Positions 1-11,320 of a DNA stretch of 64,000 nt are shown piece by piece (within the stretch, counting starts at the first letter, position 1; each line of letters starts with the position of its first letter). Under the pieces are notes generated by a model. It made no database searches. It was not told the origin of the DNA and worked only from the letters and a program-made list of their open reading frames with translations. The translations under genes were made by a program, and so were the position numbers. Origin of the DNA: Gonatopus flavifemur (Eukaryota > Arthropoda > Insecta > Hymenoptera > Dryinidae); contig JAFFJZ010000048.1 of the NCBI GenBank assembly GCA_018340375.1, forward strand, positions 806,001 to 870,000, in the 5' to 3' direction.

Positions 1-154
1 AGGGATAGATGAGTATGATAACATTGTATCGCATAATTCAATTGAATTCTACATCATTTCTCAGACTCCGAGCACAAGAACATAAAATTATCAAATCGCG
101 CTCGTGAGGAGAACAGGTTTTCGATACGTATATGAATTCGACATTAATACCACT

Positions 155-256
155 GTTGCCAGGTTAGGGAGAACTAGGGTCTCCTTCATTGGTGATTTCA
201 TTCAATGGAGCCAATTCATTGGTACATTCTCTTAAAAATTCCCCTAACCTGGCAAC
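155..256. repeat. small inverted-repeat hairpin, 102 bp
   Basis: The 16 bases at 155-170 (GTTGCCAGGTTAGGG plus one more base) are repeated inverted at 241-256. The interior holds shorter dyads around ATTGG and CCAAT. It looks like a small MITE, but I cannot read a convincing target duplication. Confidence 0.6.
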
Positions 257-1967
257 TTTGATTAATACGACGTCGAGTCAATGAAACTTCAGATTTCGAC
301 GTATTTCGATTATACCATTATCAGATGTCAAGACTAGAAAATTTCAATTTAATGTCAAAGCTTCGTTAAGTTATCTATTATTCTTTACTTCGAAACTAGA
401 TCGGTAGAAAAGATAGCTATGAATAATTTTTAATTGACAAGTCAAATAAAACTTAGCACTAAGTGTAGGTTAGTTCTCAAAAAATTACGTTGAGGACATT
501 CAAAAATCATTGTCATGTATAAATTCTGCGTAAGAATATCAATTGATATGAATGTACTTTTTCGTTGTTTCAAAAAGATGTGTATAGCGATTGAGTTCAA
601 ATCCAAAATCAACCAATCAGAATTTAAGATCCTGGATTCAAACCCTTGGTGAAATATTAAGCACTAGCCTTAAGAATATTCAATTCGTCGAAACCGTGTG
701 CTTTTTAATTTGAAATAGAAAGAATTTCAAACGTTTGGACGAATCATATCAATGTAAACGAACTTGAGGTTATTAAACCACGGCTTCTTGGAAATTTTTA
801 TAAGAAAAGAGCTGAAGTTGATGTACTTTTGAACACTCGAAAAAAGCTTGGACATCCCCTCATACCGATTTTTTATATGTACTTTTATACAGAGTCTACT
901 AAGGTATCTAGTTCATTGAGAGGTTATTGTGTCTCGTACGATAAAAATATTTACGAAGACTCGAAAGTATTGAAAATATTTCTAAGAAATCCATAGTGGT
1001 GTGGAATGAAATCCATGGATAACCTCCAAAATGAATAACCAGTGAATTATTCTATAACTCAAAACAACCTATAAAATGAGAATGTTAAAGTTTCCAGATC
1101 TAAAGATAAAACGTCACGTCACGTCACTTTGAAGTAAAATAGGTAAGTTTTGCGATCTATCTCAAACGAATCTATCATTTCATGTTAAAATTCACCCTTG
1201 GATTAACTTATCGAATATTTTTAATGAATCAGAACAGATCCTCCAACAACCACTACACCAACCTTCGACTGGAATTGAAAAATGAATTTCGATAACGATA
1301 AATAATTCACAAGTTCAAGTGGGAAGAAGAAGAAGAAAACAGCGTACCACCGTTCGAACCATCCAAATTTAGACAAGAATTTCAATAGAAATTTTGAGGA
1401 TCTTAAACTGTTTGAAGGCTCTATTTTAATCGAGGCACTCTTGAAAGAAAGAAGGGAAGAGAGAAAGCGGAGCAACTTCAAACACCCTTGTCGAGAGATA
1501 CTTGAAAAGATAGGGAGATACGTAACTGACAGACGAGAACGATTTTCCCTTCTTTTTCTTGTTGTTTTCAACTACGGATGTTTCGAAGCGAATCGACACT
1601 AGGGAGAAGAGTGTGCGTATGATTGCGTTACCGGACCGGACGGCTCTGCCATTCATCCATCGAAAGCAAACGCATCGAATTCTTCCGCTATATGTATATA
1701 CGCGGGTACGTAGTATTACTCTTTACTCCGAAAGAAAGACGGAACCCCATCATCTCCTTATTCGTTTCTATTTCTCTTCTTCGAGGAACTAATGTGCCGA
1801 CAGTTGTTGACTAATCTATTTTGGTATTCCGATGAAGATGAAAAGAATCAAATTTGGCAACAACGCGGTTTTGAATATGAATACTAAATCCAGGAAACAG
1901 AAGAAGGCTTGACTTGGGTTTCGGTGTTTCGATATCAAACACACACGACGATATAAACAGAACTTAC
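257..1967. other. non-coding, probably intron of the minus-strand gene
   Basis: This stretch lies directly downstream, on the minus strand, of the splice donor at 1967. I see no coding exon in it. It has a short CGTCA tandem near 1111-1126 and otherwise looks like unique AT-rich sequence. The small open frames at 1221-1814 have no recognisable domain and no splice context. Confidence 0.4.
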
Positions 1968-2027
1968 CATGCGAGGTGCCGGCACAAGTACGACGGCGAC
2001 CGTCCACACGAGCATCGCGGTCCACAT
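1968..2027 (-). CDS. first coding exon of an unidentified secreted or membrane protein
   Basis: Read on the minus strand, an ATG (2027-2025) with A at -3 opens a 20-codon frame, MWTAMLVW...VLVPAPRM. It has a continuous hydrophobic core typical of a signal peptide or signal anchor. The last codon, ATG, runs straight into GTAAGTTC (1967 downwards), a near-perfect splice donor, so the exon is phase 0. Codons are GC-rich (GCG, CTC, GTG, GTC), unlike the AT-rich surroundings, which supports real coding. The rest of the protein must lie beyond the left edge or in small exons I cannot see, so the family cannot be named. An uninterrupted frame of 69 codons overlaps in another register, but it starts at the wrong base and reads through the donor. 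What I infer is a gene running right to left, with its promoter upstream of 2030. Confidence 0.55.
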
Positions 2028-2300
2028 GTTCGATGGGATCGTATGAGATTTATAAATAATGAAGATGACGAATAATCTAATGATCGGGAAACAAATGGTG
2101 GACCAGCGTGTGCCCTGGGGGTATTCCCTGAGGTTATCTTGAAGTCCTAGCCGTGACTCCGCCTTGTTTTAGCTTTATTGTCTGCTGCATAATTTCCAAT
2201 ATGATTCCTTGATGGTATATATATATATTATATATATATATATTCACACTGTCTTACACACTGTGCACTTTACACGCGCGATCACTGCAAATATCATCAA
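2028..2300 (-). promoter_or_regulatory. possible 5' UTR and promoter-proximal region of the 1968-2027 exon
   Basis: A TA-dinucleotide tract at about 2215-2243 lies some 190 bases upstream of the minus-strand ATG. It could act as a TATA-like element or be a plain microsatellite. Between it and the ATG I see no further exon with splice sites. There is an out-of-frame upstream ATG near 2189. Assignment as promoter is inference from position only. Confidence 0.25.
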
Positions 2301-2391
2301 CACTGTAACACTATCCTTGGTACATCCAGATACACTGAGAAAGTTTACTATTGTCGATGTGAATGAATCTTCGACCGCTGAATAATAATAC

Positions 2392-2412
2392 TACTACTAC
2401 TACTACTAAACT
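2392..2412. repeat. CTA microsatellite
   Basis: Six or seven tandem ACT/CTA trinucleotides in the flank upstream of the first exon. More TA-rich repeats follow at about 2617-2670. Confidence 0.8.
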
Positions 2413-2699
2413 ACTGCATATACCGCTCCAACTGCCAATATTATTTATGAATGGGAAAACACTGTAGAGATGATGTGTTCGTTGAGAAGACGATATACGT
2501 GTATCGATGAATCTCTTTACTTCCGATCATAATTTCTTTTCTCATCGGTTTACGTTAAAAGCAGCAGCAACAGCACCCGTCCGCACGTATATTTTATGTT
2601 TATACATGAGTGTGCATATATATATATCTAAATACATATGTAAATGTATAATATATATATATACTTATATACACGCTGCCTTCAATAAACCGTCGCTAT

Positions 2700-4200
2700 A
2701 ACGGCGTGTCGCGCACTGACTGCCCGTCGGCGATCCGTAAGGAGTATTCCCTTGATTCTCTCGATTCCCAACTTTCAGAGCATAGAGAGGGGGTACGGAT
2801 GCCAAAGAGGGGACACGTGGTGGGGAATTCGTACCACCGGGATAGGGGAGAAGTGAGAGACAGAGAAAGACGACGCTTTGTCAGAACTCTTTCGACGGAT
2901 GGCGCTGCTAGTTTTATTCCTCTTCACTTTACTCTCTTTCCCTTGAATTTCTTCACGATAAATTAGTAAGTATCCTCCTATTTTCTTATTTTCAAAAAAC
3001 TATCCTTCCTCGACACTCGTTATTCTCCACTGCATAGAAGACAATTTCTATATCCCGCCACAACACTTCAACGCCACACATCGGAGATGACGATAAATCC
3101 CTTGTGGTCACGGCATGCGCCAAACTGCACAATCGACCGAAGAAATAATCAATTTCTGTAAACAATCGGTCTCGGATATTTTTCCCGCGAAATGTGAAAT
3201 TTTCGACACACCACTTTATTACGCGCGTAAAAATCGAGAACATACAATTATGAGCATTGTAATATACTTTCTCTGTTGCTTAGTTTGAATATAGCCCTCG
3301 ACTGGAGGTAGTTAACCGGAGACACCCTTACTTATAATTGTTGGTTCCCCGGGGCCCGTGGTTTTTTTTTACAAGTGAGGAGGGGTGCCGCTCCTCTGCT
3401 ACCGACTTGTGCTTCTTCTTGCTGTTGCTGCTGCACGACGAGGGGTAGTAGTAGTAGGTACAAGGTAGAGTAGGGACGACGGTGGTGGGTTATAGCAGCG
3501 GCTGCGCCGCCGACGGGACAAGGGGGCTTTTGCTCAAAGGGGACAGGAAAGAGGGGAGTCCAAGAGGCAGCTGCAAGCCGGCTGCACGCGCCCACCCCCA
3601 CCACTCGCTCGCATCGACAAGCCTCGACGTACGCACCACTGCACGATATCCTAGCTTCGTAATCCATAGGCGCCGGATTTTCAAATTTTTCAACAAATGT
3701 CAACCACGACCCAGATATATTGATAAAAATGTCACACGAATCTATCCTGGAGCTAACTTTGATGTACTCTTCATTATGATGCTCCGAGATATCGTCGCGC
3801 GTATCGAATAAAGCAGTAAGTATCGAGCTATCGTCGTGCGATCATGAATGGAGTAGTTGAAAATGTTCTGTATGTAGTATACATTGAGATTGATAACGAG
3901 TGCCGAGACTGCTGGCAAAGAAGTGAATAGAACATTATTACGGCAAAGCGAATCGAGTTGATTCATTTATACGATTAAACACACGACGTCAACGATGCTT
4001 AAGTGTAGGAGAAAAGAGAATGGAGCATTTCCCGCCTTTTTTCTCAACAAACATTCTGTGTCTTGCAATGTCTTTTACACAGATTTGAAATTTCTTACAC
4101 AACCCTTTTGAAACAGTTTTAAACGAATTCTTGTAAAACTCATCATATTTCTAACGTGTCGTGTACTCAGAGGATGTCTTGAAAACAAATTTCAGATATA
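2700..4200. other. upstream flank with a GC-rich patch
   Basis: The sequence is mostly unique. A patch at about 3330-3660 is rich in G, C and CpG and contains CAG/GCC-type trinucleotide runs, in contrast to the AT-rich surroundings. It could be a distal promoter or 5' exon of the minus-strand gene. The open frames across it (minus 3332-3703, plus 3482-3811) are low-complexity with no domain, so I do not call them coding. Confidence 0.35.
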
Positions 4201-4210
4201 AAACATGTTA

Positions 4211-4300
4211 AGGTGATACTAGTGGGGTAGCAGCAGCCAAATTGTTTATGACAAACTACGGACAAACAATTTGACTGCTGCCACGTCGCTAGTATCCCCT
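4211..4300. repeat. 90-bp hairpin MITE
   Basis: Left arm AGGTGATACTAG...GCAGCAGCCAAATTGTTT pairs with right arm AAACAATTTGACTGCTGCC...CTAGTATCCCCT, leaving a loop of about 16 bases. Ends are AGGKGATACTAG. No target duplication was identified. Confidence 0.65.
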
Positions 4301-4679
4301 CAAAGATATCTTTTGAATGAGTTTTAAACAAAAATTGAAGGAAGAATTATCTAAAAGCGTTGTGTAAAAACACTAAGAAACCTGTCTAGTTGCAGTAACT
4401 ACAAACGACATCGAATAGAAAATCCAAGTGGCCTGACTCGAACCATTATTTGTTGCGACAAAAAATGTCAGTTGAAGGAACTAATATTCAATTGGGATGA
4501 CTAAATCTTTTATTCGAGGTCTTATTCTACTAAATTCCTAGTCATGACAACTAACCTGTTTCCTGAGGCATCTAAAACCTGTCTAAAGATATTGCAAGAC
4601 ACACACATGGTATGAAAATATATAGTAACATCTAACGGATTTTCCCATGTAATACAGAATATTCTCACAATATCCGTAA

Positions 4680-5287
4680 AACGTACTGTATCGAATATTC
4701 TTACAAAGAGCGTAGAAGGTTCGTAAATATTCATAGAGGATTCTTAAAACATTTGAATGGGACTGTTCCGAATATTCTAGGAACGTCCGTGCAATATGCG
4801 TACAAAGTTTGTAAGTAGATTGATGAGCAGCACATGCGCAAGCATCTTAATGACATGAATTCAGTAATGGCGGATAATGTTGTTGACAGGTGACAGACCC
4901 TTGGATAATATATTATTTCAATTTGTATTTGGGGAATGAAGAATTTATAAATGTGCATTTCAATATCCCGAATGTTTTGAGAGCGTCATTCGTGAAAAAT
5001 AATCATCAAAAGTGTAATGAAATTATATTAAGAAATATCCATATTAAATAGAATCCATGATGACAGATGTTTAATGAGTGAAAAAATTGATTGTGAAATA
5101 GTTTTCGGTCATATACAGAAGTTATATTGACAGGAATTTCTATTTTGACAGCATTTTCTTATAATATTCTCATAATATTCGTGGTATAATATTCTGAGAA
5201 TATTTGAAACAGTCTCATTCAAACATTCTGAGAATGTGCGTAGAATATATTCGCACGTAATAAGAATCTCCATAGAATATTCGAATA
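4680..5287. repeat. AATATTC-rich repetitive stretch
   Basis: Variants of GAATATTC, GAACGTTC and TCATAGAATATTC recur every 20-40 bases. The words match those of the adjoining CCCAAGC elements, so this is probably an older degraded relative. Clear ends were not found. Confidence 0.45.
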
Positions 5288-5925
5288 CCCAAACAGCACC
5301 AGAATATACTATGAACGTTCTTCGAATATTCGAAATATGTTCTATGCACATTCGAATGAGACCGTTCTATAGGTGCTATGCATATTCCCAAGCAGCAACA
5401 GAAGTTCAAAGTATATACGAAACAGAAACGTTCGTAGAATGTACGGATTAGATACGAAGAATATATAACGAATGTCCATAGAATATTCGAATGAGACTGT
5501 TTTAAATATACTTAGAACGTACATAGTACATTCAAAATATACGATGTTCATTCAATCGACGTTCGATTGACGTACCGTCGTATATTCGATTACATACGTT
5601 CGATGAATATGCAAAGCACCTATGAAACGGTCTCATTGGAATATGCATAGAACATATTTCGGATATTCGAAGAACGTTCATAGTATATTCTGGTGCTGCT
5701 TGGGTTCATCGAACGTATGTAACCGAATATACGACAGCACGTTGATTGAACGTCGATTGAATGTATATCGTAGATTTCGAATGTACTGCGTACGTTCTAA
5801 GTATATTTAAAACAGTCTCATCCGAACATTCTATGAACATTCATTATATGTTCTTCGTATCTCATCCGTACATTCTACGAACGTTTCTACTTCGTATATA
5901 CTTTAAAATTCTGTTGCTGCTTAGG
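5288..5925. mobile_element. outer CCCAAGC fold-back element (split)
   Basis: Begins CCCAAACAGCACCAG and ends CTGTTGCTGCTTAGG, with TA on both sides (5286-5287 and 5926-5927). It is split by a second, inverted copy at 5385-5704. Without that insert and its TT duplication it is about 316 bp, matching the 320-bp inner copy. The interior is tiled by GAACGTTC and CGAATATTCG words. It has no coding capacity. Confidence 0.8.
5385..5704. mobile_element. inner CCCAAGC fold-back element, 320 bp
   Basis: Complete copy, CCCAAGCAGCAACAG...CTGGTGCTGCTTGGG, inserted in reverse orientation into the outer copy with a TT duplication (5383-5384, 5705-5706). A third copy at 13.8 kb has the uninterrupted junction GCATATTCATCG, which confirms the insertion point and the duplicated TT. 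Confidence 0.85.
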
Positions 5926-6149
5926 TATCCTCAACGTATATTCTTAGAACATTCTCAGAACGTGCTTATGCTACCTGAGTTATTCCCGTCATGTTCTGCA
6001 CGCATTTCGTTATAAAAAAAAATTTATTGTTATGTTTTTAACAACCTCAAAGTAGGAGAAGATTATTTCATATTTGTACATAAATCATACATCCACATTA
6101 AAATCATAATTCTCCCACACCGGATCATTTCAACTCTCTTGATCTTACC

Positions 6150-6318
6150 CACACAGCACAGGATGTCCCAGCAATGTTGTCAGAATATTACATTTGGAAT
6201 GTGTAATATTCTGGAAAACATCTCAAGAAGGTTGTCAGAATGCCTGCAGGATGTCTCATGTCACCACTGTTGTAACATTCTGGAGACATTCTGAAACATT
6301 GTTGAAATCATTGAGGTA
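6150..6318. repeat. CCCACACAGCAC repeat, left part
   Basis: Starts TACCCACACAGCACAGGATG, the same terminal type as the 106-bp element at 45520. It contains repeated ACATTCTGGAGACATTCTG words. The mariner at 6319-8544 interrupts it, and the word GTAACATTCTGGAGACATTC resumes at 8544-8563. The right end was not located. A related AATATTC-type stretch lies at about 9340-9575. Confidence 0.5.
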
Positions 6319-6960
6319 CAGGTTGGTTAAAAAGTTTTTGAAGCAAAAATGAAAGAATGTGTATTTTTTGATGAAATGATTTTTTTCAATATAGTCTCTC
6401 TCAACTTCAACACACTTATTCCAACGATCATCCAACAATTTTATACCATCTCTGTAATGATTTTCCGGAAGCTCCGCAAAATACTGTTCCACAGCCGCAA
6501 TAGCTTCTTCATTCGACGAAAAACGCTTTCCACGAAGGAATTGTTTCAAATTTCTGAAGAGGTAATAGTCGGAGGGAACCAAATCTGGTGAATACGGTGG
6601 GTGTTCAAGCAATTCGTACTTCAATTCGTTCAGTTTAGCCATCGCCAGAACACTTGTGTGAACACGTGCGTTGTCTTGATGAAAAATGATTTTTTTCCTT
6701 CCGTAAACCGGGTCTTTTTTCACGAATTTTTTCATCCAACTGGTCCAAAAGGTTGCAATAATATTCAGAGTTAATTGTTTCACCTTTTTCGAGATAATCA
6801 ATCAACAAAACCCCTTTTGCGTTCCAAAAAACCGATGCTAAAACCTTTTTTGCCGATCGTTCTGACTTCACCCGTTTTGGAGCTGAACAACTAGCTTCAG
6901 TCCACTGTAAACGTTCTTGTTTCAGTTTGGGATCATGATGGTAGATCCAAGTCTCATCCA
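6259..6960 (-). pseudogene. mariner A transposase, C-terminal part
   Basis: This part runs from DETWIYHHD (first catalytic Asp) through WNAKG, the second catalytic motif HQDNARVHTS and the third, SPDLVPSDYYLF, to the C terminus. It is the catalytic half of a DD34D mariner transposase, the enzyme that cuts and rejoins element ends at TA sites. A one-base indel in the A-run near 6690-6697 shifts the frame between LRK and KIIFHQD, so the reading is split into two overlapping frames. The normal stop is lost: the frame reads through the terminal repeat into flanking DNA and stops only at 6256. The related terminal fragment at 62077 has a TAA at the equivalent point. All three catalytic aspartates are present, but the gene cannot make one protein. 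Confidence 0.88.
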
Positions 6961-6962
6961 CA

Positions 6963-7897
6963 CCCATACAGGAAACCCCGAGAATGTAAACACAGCCAAT
7001 AATCGGCCCATGTATGGCTACCATTTAATGGCCAATAATGGATTCACATCATTGGCACAACTGTGGCCCACCACTGGCTGATAAGAAAGGCCAGCAATGA
7101 AAACAGCCGATAATCAGCCGATGTACGGCTACGGTAAACGGCCAACAATTGATTCCCCGTTACTGGCTGGAATATGGCCTATTACTGAGTGAAATGGATT
7201 CCAAAGTTGAATGTATTGTATTCGTAATCACCCCTGAAAAAAGTTTGTTTTGACCTTATTTCTATTACGTTGAATAAATAATTCATATCCATCAAATACG
7301 GTTTACATGATTCAAATGAATTCTTATTCATATAGATAATCAATTACTTTCTCATGTAAATAACAAAAAAATTTGAAGGAATAAGCAACTGAATTCAACT
7401 GATTTATCGAGAATATTTTTGACTCGTATAATTTTACATTCGAGATTGTCGAAATATCAGGCATGCAAATCTATTTGGAAGAAAACATCCATTTCTGATC
7501 TTGTGAAAACTGGAATGACAAACATCCCAAAAACAACAAAGTGTTTTGGGTCACGCTTAACCACTCATTTGAACTAATACTGAACCGATTATTCTGGAAC
7601 GCAGTCATATTACCATTGGATATCATTATTATTATGCCCTCCTAATCTGCCATTGATGGCTAACATTCGAACATTATCCCGAAATTTCTGGCCATAAATC
7701 GGGATCATTTAGCCCCATTACTGGGCCAATCAATAATTTCATACATGGCCCATTATTTATTGCCATTACTGGACCCACGTTATCATCCAGCAATTAACCA
7801 TTGATGAGCCATTAATGGGCGCCATTAACGGGCAAAGAACGCCGTTTGTGGTCCAGTAACGTGCCATTATTGGGCCAATTGTTCAACCCTGTATGGG
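6963..7897 (-). mobile_element. 935-bp CCCATACAGG element, copy 1
   Basis: Ends CCCATACAGG and CCTGTATGGG, with a CA duplication at 6961-6962 and 7898-7899. It is inserted in the mariner A transposase gene. The outer 150-200 bp of each end is tiled by GGCCATTAATGGCC-like dyads. The centre (about 7200-7560) is plain AT-rich sequence without an open frame. It is the same length as copy 2 at 15620 and nearly identical to it, in opposite orientation. Non-autonomous. The superfamily is uncertain. Confidence 0.88.
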
Positions 7898-7899
7898 CA

Positions 7900-8366
7900 G
7901 TTACGAAACGACGCAAAAAATCGGTCTTATTCTGCTTAAAACGCTCCAAATTACGCTGAGAAATTTGTTTTCGATTCAGTTTTTGTTGAATTGTCAACGA
8001 ATGCGGCACTAACTTTCCAAAAAGCTTTTTCGTATGTAATTCTTCGTGTAAAATATGGAGTACTCGTTCATCCGAGATGCCTATGATATCAGCAATTTCA
8101 CGCTTAGTCAAACTCGGATCTTTACAAACAATATCATAGACTTGCTCAATGATGTCTGATTTCGTTGCACTTTTTGGACGTCCACTACGTGATTGATCTT
8201 CAACGCTTGTACGACCACGTTTGAACTCTAAAACCCAACGATGTACAGTTGGAAATGAAGGAGCAGATTCCTTCAACACTTTCTTCATTTTAGTATGAAT
8301 TTCTGTTGCTGATAAACCTTCCAAAACAAAGAATTTTATCACTGCACGATATTCGGATTTTTCCAT
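7900..8366 (-). pseudogene. mariner A transposase, N-terminal part
   Basis: Starts at MEKSEYRAVIKFF. Two helix-turn-helix segments follow: ATEIHTKMKKVL...PTVHRWVLEF at about residues 18-50, and REIADIIGISDERVLHIL at about 89-106. They bind the terminal repeats in mariner transposases. The linker GRP box is visible as RSGRP. The fragment ends at FLRRFVT, exactly where the 935-bp element entered. The insertion lies between this fragment and DETW in the catalytic part. Removing the insert and one copy of the CA duplication joins both parts in one frame, giving the family motif FLRRFVTVDETW. Confidence 0.9.
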
Positions 8367-8754
8367 TTTCACAACCTACACTGACACGTCAACTTCGAAT
8401 GGCTTGTAAACAAAGAATGAATTGACAGATCGGAATAAAATTGTGTGTGTGTTCAAATGAAAGATGAAATATAAACATAGCGTATAAATTACGATTCCTG
8501 TACTGGTTGATAGGTGTCGCTTTCAAAACTTTTCAACCAACTTGTAACATTCTGGAGACATTCTGAAATATTCCTGTGATCATTTCAGCGATATTCTGTA
8601 CGGAAAAAAATGTCACAATCACATATATTGAAAATTTGACAAAATATTAATTTGGGTTGCAAAAAAATTTCTTCAGAATTGACTTCTACAAATGTTGAAT
8701 GAGCTTGGTTAGAATCACTTGGAGTGGAAGAAAACCTGCTCCGAAATCGATTAT

Positions 8755-8845
8755 TAGAGAGTTTCTCCAGTGGGGATTGAACCCGGGGTCGACGAATGAG
8801 AGTCAAGACTTCTATCACTTCAGCAAATCTCCGAGATGACGGCAC
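8755..8845 (-). repeat. tRNA-like SINE module
   Basis: On the minus strand, an A-box-like TTGCTGAAGTGATAGAAG is followed about 35 bases later by the B-box-like GGGTTCAATCCCC, the internal RNA polymerase III promoter arrangement of tRNA-derived SINEs. The acceptor stem does not pair, so it is not a functional tRNA gene. Confidence 0.6.
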
Positions 8846-8869
8846 CACTCTCAAAGTGCTATTTATTGT

Positions 8870-9300
8870 AATCATGGGATGGGAGTGATGGGAGTTTGAA
8901 GAATTTATTTCCGTGAAGTAAAGAACAATCGATTCAGAATCTTCTGATACAAAAAATCAGTAGATCGTGGGAGAGAGGTTTTTTTCGACCTCGACTTTGA
9001 AATTTTACAAAGGGCTGAGTAAGATCGATGGAAAAACTTTGAAAATTTGTTGCCGTGGGATATAGACTAATCGATTCAGAATCTTTTGAAATGGAGAATG
9101 ATTAGCACTTGAGAGGAGTGTTTCTTGAAAAGTGCACTCCCAAAACTTACTAAGTGCTGGAACAAATTGATGAGAAACTTTTAAAAATTTATTTCCGTGG
9201 TATATAGACCAATCGATTCAGAATCTTCTGGAATAGAAAGTGAATAGGTCGTAGGAGAGGCGGTTTTTTCGATCTTGAATTGTAAATTTTATAAAGTCCT
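8870..9300. repeat. 142-bp tandem repeat, about three units
   Basis: The word CCGTG(G) followed by a variant of ATAGACCAATCGATTCAGAA recurs at 8911, 9053 and 9195, a spacing of 142 bases both times. Each unit also carries a GAGAGG...TTTTTTCGA segment. The units are clearly diverged from one another. Confidence 0.75.
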
Positions 9301-9592
9301 GGATCAGGTGTATGAAAATTCATTTTGCTTCATAAAATATTGCTACTGTCATATTCTCAAAATATTTTATTCGCGACAAATTCAGTATATTCCCCATCGT
9401 AGATTTTCAAAACATCACAGATCGTTATGTGTGCAATGTTTCATCAGAAAGATTCTCAGAACATTTTCAACGAAATATCGTATCTGCAATATCTATAGAA
9501 TCTTGTGTAAGTATTTCACACAGAATGTTCTGAGCGAGATATTGTAATATTCTAGAGATATTACTAAGACATTTGGTACAGGGACGTCTGTA

Positions 9593-9603
9593 GGGGGGGG
9601 GGG
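9593..9603. repeat. poly-G tract of 11
   Basis: Eleven consecutive G residues. Nearby, GCCCAGGGCGGCAAAA (9617 on) has a relative at 10840 (GCCCCTGGGCGGCGAAAA), suggesting another degraded repeat spanning about 9600-10860. The rest of 9604-10005 shows nothing recognisable. Confidence 0.6.
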
Positions 9604-10005
9604 CTCAAGGGTCTATAGCCCAGGGCGGCAAAATTATAGAAGTTTTTTTCCAGTTATCAAATGCATTCAAGCACAAAGGGAGCGGAGAATGTAAATTCAA
9701 GTGTTTCATGTTAATATAATCACAGTATTTAAATCATTTACACACTTGTTAAACACTTAAAAATTTACAAATCTGTTAATGTCTGAAATCAAGTATTTGA
9801 TAATTGAATATTTTATCCATTTTATGGATATATTTACATGCTTTGAAGCGTTTTAAAAGCGACTACAGGCTTCAAACTCTGAGTGTATCAAAATAAAACA
9901 TTCGAATTTAAAGTGTATGTACGGAAATTCGATACATTCAAACACGATTTGTGCATGAACTCATCAAACTGCCGTGCATGGTTGTTTGGACTGTTCTATT
10001 CCTTA

Positions 10006-10287
10006 CCCTGGTTCAAGTGTCATATCAATTCATAGGAAAATGTTCTTATTATGAAACACTGTGGATTCTGCAACACGATATTCATAAGTAAACCATGAAG
10101 TTCTATGAATTTCTGTTTATGATTCATCATGCATCCCTATGAACATAAATTCATAAGCATTCATCATGAATTATAAGCAGAAATTCATAGAACTTCATGG
10201 TTTACTCATGAATATCCTGTTGCAAAATCCATAGTATTTCATAATAAGAACATTTTCTGATGAATTGCTATGCAACTTTAACCAGGG
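10006..10287. mobile_element. CCCTGGTT fold-back MITE, 282 bp
   Basis: Ends CCCTGGTTCAAGTG and rc(CAACTTTAACCAGGG), with TA on both sides (10004-10005, 10288-10289). The arms are about 120 bp each. The interior is dominated by TTCATGAA, CATAGAACTTCATGG and similar dyads. Confidence 0.85.
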
Positions 10288-10289
10288 TA

Positions 10290-11320
10290 GTGTGTTTTTC
10301 TTCAAATTCACGGAAATAATTCACGTATCAATCTGCTGTCAAAGTTTTTTGAATTAATGAAATTTTTATTAAAATGAATGAATTTTCATTATATATTTTT
10401 TATTTGATTCAAACAAATTTCTCCAGATGGCAATTCAACCTTTGTCACAAGTTTACATTTCCCTTTTTATTGGCAAGATTTTCTCGGAATTTTCCTGAAA
10501 TAAAATTTCGAAATTTTTTTATTCACTTTGTAAAATTTAATGTGCGACGTTTGGAAGGTTCATATTTTCTTTCTATTCTTTCTTAAGTATTGAGAATTCG
10601 TCATCCATTTTCAAGTAAAATTCAACAGAAATGTGAACCGTTTTATCTTTATTACAAACTTAAGAAGGTTACCAATAGTTAATGATGCTAAATGTTTAAT
10701 CCTGTTGAGTGTGTCGAAGTTTCATTAAATAATATATTTTTTCAAGTTATATTACATAGTTTCCAAATAACATGAATACACCTGAGAGAATGATTGAAAA
10801 TATTAATTCAGCTCAAGTTGGGGGCGGCGAAATATTATTAGCCCCTGGGCGGCGAAAACGTAGAGACATGGGAAATGTGCTTTTGAAAACCAAAATCTAT
10901 GGGACTAATGACACATTTCTGAAACGCTTTGAGAACTTTCGGTGCTGTTTGGAGGGTGATCCGAATCACCACGTTTTCTGGGGTGATTTGGATCATGAAT
11001 TTTTCCAAGTCATATGAGAATTCAAGGCAACAATGGTACATCAACGGACTGGCACTGGTATCTGGTGCTATGAAAAATTTGTACATCCACCCAAAGAAGA
11101 CTGGATTCAACGCAGTGGATGTGAAAAACGGTCTTAGGGGAGGGTGACTTCAGTTGGATCTGTTTTTCTTTCCAATGCATTCTTTTATTTTATCTGCAAT
11201 GTTGACCGATCACCATGAATTATGTGCCATGGAAAGACTCTACAATTCCCCAAAGTTTCCCTAAAAAACTTTTCAAATATTCTTCATCAATTCTGATTTA
11301 TGGCCGAAAATCGAAAATGG
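10290..11320. other. no recognisable gene
   Basis: AT-rich sequence without an exon or clear element end. The ORFs here (10374-10586, 10772-11147) have no domain and look like chance openings. Confidence 0.4.

Larger units (their letters stand above)
6319..8544 (-). mobile_element. mariner element A, interrupted
   Basis: Terminal inverted repeats CAGGTTGGTTAAAAAG (6319 on) and CAAGTTGGTTGAAAAG (read inward from 8544) are flanked by TA at 6317-6318 and 8545-8546, as expected for Tc1/mariner. The transposase runs right to left. A 935-bp unrelated element (6963-7897) splits it. Without that insert and its duplication the mariner would be 1289 bp, a normal full length for the family. Confidence 0.9.

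Noticed and set aside
2331..2345. CACTGAGAAAG after TA, resembling a fold-back end
   Set aside because: No matching opposite end was found nearby, so I could not define an element.
2706..2966. 86-codon plus-strand frame; separately, ATGGCGCTGCTAG at about 2899 opening a short hydrophobic frame
   Set aside because: The hydrophobic frame hits a stop after about 15 codons, the long frame has no domain, and there is no splice context. Probably chance.
3332..3811. Overlapping frames on both strands in the GC-rich patch (poly-Q-like and Ala/Pro-rich)
   Set aside because: GC-rich, low-complexity DNA leaves frames open by chance. Nothing conserved is visible.
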